Under the pieces are notes generated by a model. It made no database searches and was not told where the DNA came from. It saw only the letters and a program-made list of their open reading frames with translations. A stretch of DNA of 8,698 bases, taken from positions 1-8,698 of the forward strand of contig JAHEGP010000125.1 of assembly GCA_024645065.1 (NCBI GenBank), given 5' to 3'. This document shows, piece by piece, positions 1 to 6,786 of the stretch (the first letter of the stretch is position 1; each line of letters starts with the position of its first letter). Both the position numbers and the translations under genes were made by a program. This stretch comes from Cellvibrionales bacterium (GTDB lineage Bacteria; Pseudomonadota; Gammaproteobacteria; Pseudomonadales; JAHEGP01).

Positions 1-104
1 CCTGCAAATCACGCCACTCGGTATAGGCACAATTCCGGGCGACCGCCGGGTTTTGCAGCATGAATACCCGGCAAGCCCATGGGCGTGTTTATCAGGCATT
101 GCGT
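1..104. other. Left-edge sequence downstream of the ThDP gene, no gene recognised
   Basis: This stretch lies beyond the stop codon of the ThDP enzyme gene. I see no supportable coding sequence in it. It contains a 10-bp palindrome, GCCCATGGGC (75-84), and a short GC-rich self-complementary patch around 35-52 followed by TTTT on the plus strand. Neither makes a convincing intrinsic terminator, because the palindrome has no loop and the patch has a stem of only three to four pairs. Any gene ending or starting further left is outside the window. Confidence 0.5.
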
Positions 105-2033
105 TTATGCGCCCAGCACAGTGGTCCTGAGATCAATCGGCGGGATCTCATCGGGATCGATACAGATATCCAGCAGGGTTGGGCCGCCCTCATGGTGAAT
201 ATCGTTTATGCTCAAATCCAGCAAATCCTGCGGACAGCGAACCCGGTAACTTCGTATCCCCATGGCTTTTGCCACCGCGCTAAAGTCGACCTCTGGCAGT
301 TCATAGCCTATGCGCTCTGCACCATTGAGAATCTGGCCGTGCTTCACCATGCCAAGAGCCGCATCATTCAATACAATAAACACAACCGGTAACTTGTGCT
401 GCTGGGCGACTGTCATCTCCTGGCCACTCATCAGCATACTGCCATCGCCGGTAATGCACACTGTGATCTGCCGGGGAGCAGCCAATGCAGCGCCCACCGC
501 AGCTCCAATAGCCCACCCCATCGAAACAAACTCCAGTGTCGCCTGGAACAATCCTCCTACACTGCTGCGCCGACCTGATTCACCCTGGTCTGACCGGGAC
601 AAGCCTCGAGGTTCATGACGACGCTCCAGAATCCTCCGGTCGAAGGGATTCAGGTAGTGAATGGCCCACCCCAAACTATTGCCGGTGTCTGCCAGGTAAC
701 GGGTGCTGGGGGGAAACAAACGTGTCAGGTAGGTCATTAGCCACTGTGGCTTGACCAGGTTTTGTCGCCACCCCGGTGCACCATGTTCTTCTGAATTGAG
801 TGCCTCGATAGAGTCTCGACCTTTACTACTTTGCAATTCGCTCAACTGCTTTCGCAGGCGCTTGGCCTGATCGGATTTATCCACTTTAGCGTCAGGCTTT
901 GCCTCAAAGCGAGCCAGGATACTCTCGAAAATAGAAGCCAGCCTGCCCCGAACATGGAGTCTGGCCATAGGCGATCGGGTAAAGTTACTTGCCAGTGGTT
1001 CGACATGGACAAGGCGATTGTTCAGCAAGGCATGAAAATCCCAGCCATTGCTGGAAAACTCTCCCAGACAGGTACCTACCGCTATAACCGTGTCGACATC
1101 CGGGTCCAACAATGCCTGGCGAGCACTTTCATGCCCAGCGAAACCTATCACACCGCAGTATAGTGGATGATAAGAGCTTATCAGCCCCTTGCCGTCCGGG
1201 GTGGTAACGATTCGCGCGTTAAGCTTGAATGCGACGCGAAGTATCAGCGCGATAGCCTCGTAACAGCCTTCTCCGAGCACGAAAACAGCCCCCGAGGAAG
1301 TTTCCAGCTGATCACAAAGTCGCTGCACAGCCGTTTCATCCTGCATATGCGGTGCGCGCAAAAGGTCCCGGGCATCGTAACTGGGTTTGTTAATCGGCAG
1401 CGGGCTGCGCAGGATATCCAAAGGCACACTCAGATGAACCGGGCAGCTATTGCTAATAGCGGTCATGATGGCTGCAATCAGTTTTTGCTCGAACTGATCA
1501 ACATGGCTGACCATGGTGTTATAGCCGGTGCAAAACTGAAACATTCCGACGGTATTCACGCCTGTGTCCGAAGACTCCTGCAAAGCCTTGCGCCCGAAGT
1601 TACTCAGCGCGGTTTGCGCAGTAATAACCAGCAACGGAACGCCGTTCTCATAGGCGGAAGCGACTCCGGTAATGAGGTTTGTGGTACCCGGCCCAGTGGT
1701 GGCGCAACAAACACCCAGTTTACCGCTGTTGCGATAGTATCCGTGCGCCATAAAGGCGGCTCCGGTTTCATGCCGCGCGACTACAGGTTCAACGCCTCCC
1801 GCCCGCTGGCTTCGCGCCAGCGCGTTATAGAGCGGCTCTATAGCTCCCCCGGGCACACCGAATACATATTTCACACCGATTGCATCCAGGTAGGCTATCA
1901 CTAGGTCACTGGCTTCAAAAACGTGCGCCGGCGAAGCACTTTCGGTGCCATCCGAAACCGATTCACCAGGCATCCGGGAAAGTTGTTCCCGGTAATGCAA
2001 CAGCTGCGCCTGTTCTTTAACAAACTGCCCCAT
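105..2033 (-). CDS. Thiamine-diphosphate-dependent enzyme, acetolactate-synthase-like, substrate unknown
   Basis: Predicted cytoplasmic ThDP enzyme of the acetohydroxyacid synthase/pyruvate oxidase superfamily, which typically decarboxylates a 2-keto acid and transfers the resulting carbanion. Numbering from the chosen start (642 aa): the N-terminal pyrimidine-binding domain (about 38-209) has the catalytic Glu89 in RHETGAAFMA and a TTGPGTTN loop (112-119). A central domain follows (about 230-375). The C-terminal pyrophosphate domain has the metal/ThDP motif GDG (529-531) ending in ND (556-557). Common acetolactate synthases are about 550-590 aa. The extra length is an N-terminal tail, a charged linker (about 374-429) and an Arg-rich insertion (about 466-492). 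The frame stays open to a TTG at 2096 and an ATG at 2090. I chose ATG 2033 because AGAGG lies 7 nt upstream of it and the other two have no ribosome binding site. No regulatory-subunit gene (ilvN/ilvH type) is adjacent, so a role in branched-chain synthesis is doubtful. The family call is firm and the reaction is not. Confidence 0.9.
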   Translation of the reverse strand: MGQFVKEQAQLLHYREQLSRMPGESVSDGTESASPAHVFEASDLVIAYLDAIGVKYVFGVPGGAIEPLYNALARSQRAGGVEPVVARHETGAAFMAHGYYRNSGKLGVCCATTGPGTTNLITGVASAYENGVPLLVITAQTALSNFGRKALQESSDTGVNTVGMFQFCTGYNTMVSHVDQFEQKLIAAIMTAISNSCPVHLSVPLDILRSPLPINKPSYDARDLLRAPHMQDETAVQRLCDQLETSSGAVFVLGEGCYEAIALILRVAFKLNARIVTTPDGKGLISSYHPLYCGVIGFAGHESARQALLDPDVDTVIAVGTCLGEFSSNGWDFHALLNNRLVHVEPLASNFTRSPMARLHVRGRLASIFESILARFEAKPDAKVDKSDQAKRLRKQLSELQSSKGRDSIEALNSEEHGAPGWRQNLVKPQWLMTYLTRLFPPSTRYLADTGNSLGWAIHYLNPFDRRILERRHEPRGLSRSDQGESGRRSSVGGLFQATLEFVSMGWAIGAAVGAALAAPRQITVCITGDGSMLMSGQEMTVAQQHKLPVVFIVLNDAALGMVKHGQILNGAERIGYELPEVDFSAVAKAMGIRSYRVRCPQDLLDLSINDIHHEGGPTLLDICIDPDEIPPIDLRTTVLGA

Positions 2034-2632
2034 CGTTTTGCCTCTGTTCACTTGTGCTGTAGCCCAGGGTAAAGAGTCGAAAACCCTCATGATCAAGTGG
2101 AAAGTCGCGCCCGGCCCAGCGGCTCATTTCCCAATCAATCAATTCCGCCTGGTACCTGATCTGGACAAAAACGCACTGCCCAACCACCTGGAAAAGGCGG
2201 GCTGATTTTTTCATCCATGAGTGATTTTTAAAGTTGAGGTAGCTTTCAATAGCCGGGCGACCGCTTTCCCCGATTCATTGTGGATAGCTGATGCTTTTCC
2301 ACAAGGCTGCGTACTTGTCGCTTACTTCGCGTCCAATGTTTCCCGTCTGCTTGCCGGGCGCCAGGCATCCTTTCTCTTGTGCTTAACTATAGACCCCTTG
2401 AAACAATAACTCCGTTCGATCTTGACGGCTATCCAAGCATGAACCCCGAACCGGGCTGGACAATGGAAGCCCAGGCAACTCTGATCAACTATCAGGCATC
2501 TGCTTTCCATGTATTAAAACGATGGTTCCACTTTGACCACACAAAAGTTATACCCCATTGGCAAGGAGTTAGACAAGCACCTGACCAAGGATATTCTAAA
2601 AAAATAGCATATTGCCCCTTCTCCAACCGATT
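2034..2632. other. Roughly 600-bp intergenic region between the desaturase and ThDP genes
   Basis: No convincing gene is visible. A 65-codon minus-strand reading frame (2214-2017) begins Met-Lys-Lys and overlaps the ThDP start by 17 bp. It lacks a ribosome binding site and a recognisable relative, so it is not called here. The region holds an inverted repeat, TTGTGGA (2278-2284) and TCCACAA (2298-2304), containing two 9-mers close to the DnaA-box consensus. It also has a GGGCT/AGCCC stem (2453-2457 and 2468-2472). A run of seven A at 2598-2604 reads as seven T on the minus strand just past the desaturase stop, but the hairpin before it is only about 3 bp. Promoters for the ThDP gene presumably lie here; I could not find a -35/-10 pair I trust. 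Confidence 0.5.
2278..2304. repeat. Inverted repeat with two DnaA-box-like 9-mers
   Basis: The arms TTGTGGA and TCCACAA are perfect complements around a 13-nt loop. The 9-mer TTTTCCACA (2295-2303) differs from the E. coli DnaA consensus TTATCCACA at one position. TGTGGATAG (2279-2287), read on the minus strand as CTATCCACA, also differs at one position. The sequences are seen directly; binding by DnaA is only a possibility. It could equally be a simple hairpin in the leader of the ThDP transcript. Confidence 0.4.
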
Positions 2633-3613
2633 TCACGGCGTTTTGGGACTAGCTATTGCCCGCTTCGTTACAACGACATCGCTGAAGACACTATTACGCC
2701 CAAAATAGCCATCCTTTATTATGGCGTTGCGACGATAAATGGGCTCCTGCAAAAGCCGCTGATGTAATCGGGGAAGGTTGTAGAATGGCACACCCGGGAA
2801 TAGATGGTGGTCCAGGTGATAGTTTACAGCCAGAGGGGCAAAGGTCAGTCGCTCAAAAAAGTTGGCGTTTACATGACGCGTCGCGCTGACATCATCCGGA
2901 CCGGACAGACCCAGATGCTCTGCCACCGTGCGCCAGTGCACGAACATCGCACTGATGGTAACCAATGGCAGCACCCACAGTAGCAAAAATGGTAGCCAGG
3001 CATCGGTCAGGGTGAGAGCCACCGCAGCGCCGCCGTAAAAGATCCCGGCGCGCACTTTTTCTGTGCGGGTGAGTGCCGGAGTCTTGCCCAGAACAGACAT
3101 TCGTTTGCCCGCTGCGAGAAATGCCCTTGCCTCCAGCCCGAAAAGCATGCGCAACCAGGCAACAGCGGCTTGACGGGGAGACTTTGGCCAGTCCCAGATA
3201 GCGAAGGTGGTGAAGTCTTGCAGGTAAGGGTCACGCTCGGTGTTCACAAACTTATGATGCTGGATATGCTCATACGCATACCGGCTATGGCAGAAGAATA
3301 CAGGCAGCCAGCAAAACACATCGCCCAGAAAGTCGTTAAGCTTGCGATCTTTTGACAATCGATAGTGAGACGCATCATGTCCCAGCACACCCAGTGCGTG
3401 TTGTCGGCCAGCTATCAAAACGATTGCCACCAACCATACCCACCATTGGCCTGAAACCAATGCCAGCGCTACCAGCGACGCAATCTGCAGCCACTGCCAA
3501 GCCAGAGCGACAGTGCTCTTGAAGGGAGAGAGTTTGGTGTATTGCGAGATTTCTTCCCTGAGGATTGAGCGCAGCTCGAGTAACTCACTGAACTGCCCCT
3601 CGATCTCAGCCAT
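2633..3613 (-). CDS. Membrane fatty acid desaturase family protein
   Basis: Integral-membrane, di-iron desaturase/hydroxylase-type protein of 326 aa, expected to oxidise an acyl chain or a related lipid substrate in the inner membrane. Three histidine boxes are present: HDASH (79-83), HIQHH (116-120) and HLDHH (266-270). An additional H226 and H233 lie in the VHWRTVAEH stretch. Hydrophobic segments at about 36-54, 55-70, 191-203 and 207-225 fit the usual arrangement, with the boxes on the cytoplasmic side. The spacing and the GRQHALGVLGHD context recall the rhizobitoxine/sphingolipid desaturase-like branch of the family more than acyl-CoA delta-9 desaturases, but I cannot settle the subfamily by eye. 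The start at ATG 3613 gives a normal family length; it has no clear Shine-Dalgarno sequence, and no better in-frame Met is nearby. The gene lies 160 bp after cobB on the same strand and about 600 bp before the ThDP gene. The electron donor and the substrate are unknown. Confidence 0.9.
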   Translation of the reverse strand: MAEIEGQFSELLELRSILREEISQYTKLSPFKSTVALAWQWLQIASLVALALVSGQWWVWLVAIVLIAGRQHALGVLGHDASHYRLSKDRKLNDFLGDVFCWLPVFFCHSRYAYEHIQHHKFVNTERDPYLQDFTTFAIWDWPKSPRQAAVAWLRMLFGLEARAFLAAGKRMSVLGKTPALTRTEKVRAGIFYGGAAVALTLTDAWLPFLLLWVLPLVTISAMFVHWRTVAEHLGLSGPDDVSATRHVNANFFERLTFAPLAVNYHLDHHLFPGVPFYNLPRLHQRLLQEPIYRRNAIIKDGYFGRNSVFSDVVVTKRAIASPKTP

Positions 3614-3635
3614 GTCAAAAGCGTTTTCTGCGGGT

Positions 3636-3641
3636 TTTATA
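3636..3641 (-). promoter_or_regulatory. Candidate -10 element for the desaturase gene
   Basis: On the minus strand this reads TATAAA, placed so that transcription would start about 16 nt before the desaturase ATG. The hexamer about 17 bp upstream is a poor match to TTGACA. The short 160-bp gap after cobB also leaves read-through possible. This is a weak call made from sequence alone. Confidence 0.22.
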
Positions 3642-3773
3642 GTATTTTCCCCCGTATTAATAGGCGCCGTACGATACCCAAATCAGCACACAGCATCAAT
3701 AGCTTATACCGACTTCAGTCAGGGGCAAAACTGGCTGTTGAGTAATGCGAATTACGTTTGGCAGGCGGAGCGT

Positions 3774-4493
3774 TTACCCTGCAGAGGCCGTCGCAGCAAT
3801 CAGCTCAGCTACCAGCTTCGGCACCAATTCACCCGCGGGACCGCAGCGATGCTCGGTGAAATCGTTGGGCTGCGGAGTTGGCTCGGGATTGAGCTCGATT
3901 GCGCGGGCTCCCGCACGCCGTGCTATATCGACAAAACCCGCCGCCGGATAAACGTTGCCAGAAGTCCCGATTGCAATAAAAACATCGCATTGCTCCAGGG
4001 CAGCCATGATTCGCGGCAAGTGCAGCGGTACTTCTCCGAACCAGACGACATCCGGCCGCAATCGACCGATAGCGTCACATTGGGCACAACTATCGGTAGC
4101 AAAAAAATCGCCATGCTGCTCCACACCGTGGCCGCACTCATCACAGCGCATACGCAGCAGTTCACCATGCATATGCAAAACTCGCTGGCTGCCGCCTCGC
4201 TCATGGAGGTCGTCGACATTTTGGGTTACCAGAGTTAAATGCTCTGCGCAGACAGATTCGAGCCGAGCCAGCGCCAGGTGCGCCGGGTTGGGCTGGATTG
4301 CAGGTGACAAAAGCTGGCGGCGGCGCTCATTGTAAAACTCCAACACCAACTCCGGATTCGCATCGAAGGCATCGGGGGTTGCCAGTTGCTCGGCGCGATG
4401 ATGACGCCAAAGCCCCCCCTCTCCGCGAAAGGTCTGCAAACCGGATTCCACTGAAATCCCGGCTCCCGTCAGTACGACGATATTTTGCCTCAT
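3774..4493 (-). CDS. cobB: NAD-dependent protein deacylase, sirtuin (SIR2/CobB) family
   Basis: Sirtuin of 239 aa that uses NAD+ to remove acyl groups from protein lysines, giving nicotinamide and O-acyl-ADP-ribose. The NAD-binding motif is GAGISVESGLQTFR (10-23). TQNVDDLHERGG (90-101) and the catalytic His109 in HMHGEL follow. A small zinc module has Cys117/Cys120 and Cys136/Cys139, and GTSGNVYPAAG (176-186) closes the Rossmann fold. Tyr54 and Arg57 in FYNERR match the class III signature that in E. coli CobB and human SIRT5 recognises succinyl- and malonyl-lysine, so desuccinylation as well as deacetylation is expected. The start is well supported: a strong Shine-Dalgarno (AAGGAGGGG on the minus strand, 4503-4511) sits 9 nt upstream of the ATG. 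The length is typical for the short bacterial form. It is transcribed away from rsuA across a 390-bp region and is followed by the desaturase gene 160 bp later. Targets cannot be inferred from context. Confidence 0.95.
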   Translation of the reverse strand: MRQNIVVLTGAGISVESGLQTFRGEGGLWRHHRAEQLATPDAFDANPELVLEFYNERRRQLLSPAIQPNPAHLALARLESVCAEHLTLVTQNVDDLHERGGSQRVLHMHGELLRMRCDECGHGVEQHGDFFATDSCAQCDAIGRLRPDVVWFGEVPLHLPRIMAALEQCDVFIAIGTSGNVYPAAGFVDIARRAGARAIELNPEPTPQPNDFTEHRCGPAGELVPKLVAELIAATASAG

Positions 4494-4502
4494 TTTTACT
4501 TT

Positions 4503-4511
4503 CCCCTCCTT
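4503..4511 (-). promoter_or_regulatory. Strong ribosome binding site of cobB
   Basis: The minus strand reads AAGGAGGGG, close to the full anti-16S complement, followed by 9 nt and the ATG of cobB. It fixes the start codon and is the clearest ribosome binding site in the window. Confidence 0.75.
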
Positions 4512-4541
4512 GAATCAAGCTTTAAACCGCCTGCAGATAGC

Positions 4542-4565
4542 GCCTGTAGTCGTGCCTGTAGTCGT
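4542..4565. repeat. Perfect 12-bp tandem duplication
   Basis: GCCTGTAGTCGT occurs twice back to back (4542-4553 and 4554-4565), 31 bp upstream of the cobB ribosome binding site. An exact tandem repeat of this length is unlikely by chance and suggests a slippage duplication. It may affect spacing in the cobB promoter region. Confidence 0.85.
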
Positions 4566-4742
4566 TGCCCCCACACTGATAGCAGCTTACTATAGCCCCT
4601 GGTGGCAAACTAGCGAGGAGCCTGAAGCGCAGCAATTGGCGCAGCGCTGGTCGCACAGGGCAAACGCCGCCCTTCACCGTTGGCAGTGTCGGCGGTCGCC
4701 TTTGGAACTCCCCTGGTACAGACCTCAGGACAACAGGATAAT

Positions 4743-4756
4743 ATGATCGCGATCAT
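4743..4756. promoter_or_regulatory. Perfect 14-bp palindrome, possible operator
   Basis: ATGATCGCGATCAT is its own reverse complement and holds two GATC sites. It lies about 128 bp upstream of rsuA and 250 bp from cobB. No regulator is known to me for this exact sequence. About half of windows this size would contain one 14-bp palindrome by chance, so the operator reading rests mainly on its intergenic position. Confidence 0.3.
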
Positions 4757-4883
4757 GGAGCCTGCGGTAGACGCAGCAGCTCCCGCCCTGCAAATCAGGG
4801 CTCGTAACCCGGCTATGATGAGAGGGTCGCACAGGTGGAGCTTTTACAATAGCTTCGCCAGTGACCGCTAAAGCCCTCTGCAC

Positions 4884-5576
4884 ATGCGCCTTGATAAATA
4901 TATCGCCAGCGTCACCGACCTCTCGCGTAAGCAAGCTCGCCAGTGCATCCGCGAGGGCCGGGTTGTGGTAGATGCGACGTTAGCAGCTGCGCACCAGCTC
5001 CAGTTGTGCCCCGAAAACGCGGTTTTTCTCGATGGAACACCATTGCGCTCGCCGGGTTTCAGGTACTTCATGCTGCACAAGCCCCCCGGGGTGATATGCG
5101 CCACTCACGATTCCCACCACACAACTGCCATTGACCTGCTGCAGGTTGAGCAGCGGGAAAAGCTGCAAATCGCCGGGAGGCTCGATATAGATACCACCGG
5201 ACTGGTATTACTGACAGACGACGGCCAGTGGAATCATCGGCTGACAAGCCCTCGCCATCAATGCGTTAAGGAATATCTTGTCACCACCTCAGAAGCCATT
5301 TCAGCCACCGCAATCGACCGCCTCTCCCAAGGCGTCACACTGCTTCCTGAAAACCGGCTGACGCGCCCGGCTCGAGTGGAGTTACTGGACTCCCGGCGCG
5401 CCAGGATTTTTCTCAGCGAGGGCCGCTACCACCAGGTCAAGCGCATGTTTGCAGCGGTGGGAAACGCCGTGACGAGCCTGCACCGTAGCGCCGTGGGTAA
5501 TATTCGACTCGATGAAACCCTGCAGCCCGGGGAATATCGGCCACTTGAGCCCGCCGAAGTCGACGCCATACAGTAA
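4884..5576 (+). CDS. rsuA: 16S rRNA pseudouridine synthase RsuA
   Basis: Converts a single uridine of 16S rRNA (U516 in E. coli) to pseudouridine during small-subunit assembly in the cytoplasm. The 230-aa length matches E. coli RsuA (about 231 aa). The N-terminal MRLDKYI and following 55 residues form the S4-like RNA-binding domain. The catalytic domain contains GRLDIDTTGLVLLTDDG with catalytic Asp101, then TSPRH and the conserved SEGRYHQVKRMFAAVGN (about 177-193) seen in the RsuA branch. The C-terminal GEYRPL also matches RsuA as I remember it. The start is chosen because MRLDK aligns exactly with the family N-terminus; no clear Shine-Dalgarno precedes it. Its TAA shares one base with the ATG of the following methyltransferase, so the two are almost certainly co-transcribed and translationally coupled. 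RluE/RluF-type relatives are the only close alternative, and the motif matches favour RsuA. Confidence 0.95.
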   Translation: MRLDKYIASVTDLSRKQARQCIREGRVVVDATLAAAHQLQLCPENAVFLDGTPLRSPGFRYFMLHKPPGVICATHDSHHTTAIDLLQVEQREKLQIAGRLDIDTTGLVLLTDDGQWNHRLTSPRHQCVKEYLVTTSEAISATAIDRLSQGVTLLPENRLTRPARVELLDSRRARIFLSEGRYHQVKRMFAAVGNAVTSLHRSAVGNIRLDETLQPGEYRPLEPAEVDAIQ

Positions 5577-6640
5577 TGCCTGCCGATCCCGCCCTGACGC
5601 TGCTTTTGCAGTTCGTGAACCGACATCTGCAACAATCAACCGGGCAACACCTATTGGTGATCGCCGATGAACATTTGGCAGCTTTGGACAACCCGCCGGT
5701 TGACCATCGGCTGAGGTACCTGAGCAATCGCTATGACGTTGCCGCCAGCCTGGCGAAACACGGCGCCGCCGTGGATCTTGGCGATTTCGATATCGAGCAA
5801 TACTCATGCACCGCCTTTTCAGGACTCTTGTATCGCATTTCCAAGGAAAAAGCGGTGGTCAATCACATCATTAACGCCGCCCCGGGCCTCCTCGCCCATG
5901 GCGCCCGATTCACACTGATTGGCCACAAGCAGGAGGGCCTCAACAGTTACCGCAAGCATGCCGGGCAATACCTGGGCGGCATTACCAGCCAGGAGCGCGG
6001 CGCAAGCGGGTACCAAGCCGTTACTTTTACTCGTGGTATACACTCCGGTGAGCGCCTGGACGATAGTGATTACTCACGCCTTCGCGCCATCGGGCAAGTC
6101 GGCCAGGGCTGCGCCCTGTTGAGCAAGCCGGGGATCTATGGCTGGCAGAAGATAGACCGCGGTAGCGCCTTGCTGATAGAGGCCATTCGCCATTTCCTCA
6201 ACGGCGCCACCTCCCGGCGGCTCAACACGGTGCTGGATCTGGGCTGCGGATATGGCTACCTCAGTGTGATGCTGGCAAGCCTCGGGGCTACCCATATTGT
6301 GGCCACCGACAATAACATGGCGGCCATTACTGCCTGCCAGCAGAACTTCGTTGCCCACAACATTGCGGGCGAGGTGGTTGCCGATGACTGCGCCGCGCAC
6401 ATCGAGCGGTGCTTTGAGACCGTGGTATGCAATCCGCCCTTTCATCTTGGTTTCGATACCAGCCGCCCCCTCACCGCGAAATTCCTGAAAAGTGCCCGCC
6501 GCCGATTATTGCCGTCGGGGCGTGCCTTCTTCGTCGTCAATCAATTCATCGGGATAGAGGCCCCGGCGGCCGAAGTCTTTACTTCGGTTCAGGAAGTCCA
6601 TCGGGGCGAGGGATTCAAGGTATTGCTAATGCGCGCCTGA
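5576..6640 (+). CDS. Class I SAM-dependent rRNA guanine-N2 methyltransferase, RsmC/RlmG type
   Basis: Predicted cytoplasmic enzyme transferring a methyl group from S-adenosylmethionine to the N2 of a guanine in rRNA. RsmC acts on 16S G1207 and RlmG on 23S G1835 in E. coli. At 354 aa it has the two-half architecture of that family: a degenerate N-terminal methyltransferase-like half (about 1-170) and an active C-terminal half. The active half has the SAM-binding motif VLDLGCGYG (219-227), an acidic end of strand 2 in ATDNN, and the catalytic NPPFH (286-290). The preceding KPGIYGWQKIDRGSALL (185-201) resembles the PGVFSRDGLDVGSQLL stretch of RsmC. I cannot separate RsmC from RlmG by eye. Context favours RsmC, because the upstream coupled gene (rsuA) also modifies 16S rRNA. 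The ATG overlaps the rsuA stop as TAATG, which explains the missing ribosome binding site. A dedicated downstream terminator is not obvious; a 5-bp CCCCG/CGGGG stem at 6666-6680 lacks a T-run. Confidence 0.88.
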   Translation: MPADPALTLLLQFVNRHLQQSTGQHLLVIADEHLAALDNPPVDHRLRYLSNRYDVAASLAKHGAAVDLGDFDIEQYSCTAFSGLLYRISKEKAVVNHIINAAPGLLAHGARFTLIGHKQEGLNSYRKHAGQYLGGITSQERGASGYQAVTFTRGIHSGERLDDSDYSRLRAIGQVGQGCALLSKPGIYGWQKIDRGSALLIEAIRHFLNGATSRRLNTVLDLGCGYGYLSVMLASLGATHIVATDNNMAAITACQQNFVAHNIAGEVVADDCAAHIERCFETVVCNPPFHLGFDTSRPLTAKFLKSARRRLLPSGRAFFVVNQFIGIEAPAAEVFTSVQEVHRGEGFKVLLMRA

Positions 6641-6700
6641 ATCAGTCTTGCACCCTTTGCCCAAACCCCGCAACCCGGGGGCTGCCTTCCTGAATCCCAT

Positions 6701-6747
6701 GTCGCAGATCATGACAAATAGCATTACAATACGCGGTTTTGTTTGTC
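6701..6747 (+). promoter_or_regulatory. Candidate aroF promoter framed by an inverted repeat
   Basis: TACAAT (6725-6730) is a five-of-six match to the -10 consensus; GTCGCA (6701-6706) is a weak -35 with an 18-bp spacer. The -10 lies between GACAAA (6713-6718) and its complement TTTGTC (6742-6747), centres 29 bp apart. An additional A-T pair and a G-T wobble extend the arms. This could be a dimeric repressor site or a hairpin in the leader. No TyrR box (TGTAAA-N6-TTTACA) is visible. The sequence match is modest. Confidence 0.35.
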
Positions 6748-6786
6748 GCGTTCCCAACATTCAACCCAAATCGGTCAAAAAGCTTT

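Larger units (their letters stand above)
4494..4883. other. Divergent intergenic region between cobB and rsuA
   Basis: These 390 bp should contain the promoters of both divergent genes. Besides the cobB ribosome binding site I see a perfect 12-bp tandem duplication (4542-4565), a perfect 14-bp palindrome (4743-4756), and a small CCCTG/CAGGG hairpin (4786-4800). A possible -10 for rsuA, TACAAT (4845-4850), lies about 34 bp before its ATG; a second -10-like hexamer, TATGAT, is at 4814-4819. Neither has a good -35 match. Short open frames exist here (for example from a TTG at 4510), but none resembles a known protein or has a ribosome binding site, so I treat the region as non-coding. Confidence 0.5.

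Noticed and set aside
1167..1904. Long plus-strand open frame opposite the ThDP gene
   Set aside because: It lies wholly antisense to a well-supported enzyme gene, and its protein has no family features.
35..2265. A 12-bp sequence, CCGGGCGACCGC, occurring at about 35 and about 2254
   Set aside because: One or two 12-bp matches are expected by chance in a window this size, and the flanks do not match, so it is not evidence of an element or attachment site.
2590..2632. Intrinsic terminator after the desaturase (T-run on the minus strand)
   Set aside because: Seven T are present, but the preceding stem is only about 3 bp, too weak to call.
2379..2708. Plus-strand open frame of 109 codons in the desaturase-ThDP gap
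   Set aside because: It starts at GTG without a ribosome binding site, runs into the opposite strand of the desaturase 3' end, and resembles nothing known.
4510..4871. Possible small genes between cobB and rsuA on the plus strand, with a Val/Pro-rich start followed by a hydrophobic stretch
   Set aside because: TTG starts without a ribosome binding site, no recognisable similarity, and the Val/Pro repeat is simply the translation of the 12-bp tandem duplication.
6666..6680. Terminator after the rRNA methyltransferase (CCCCG/CGGGG)
   Set aside because: A 5-bp stem with a 5-nt loop and no following T-run; insufficient for a terminator call.
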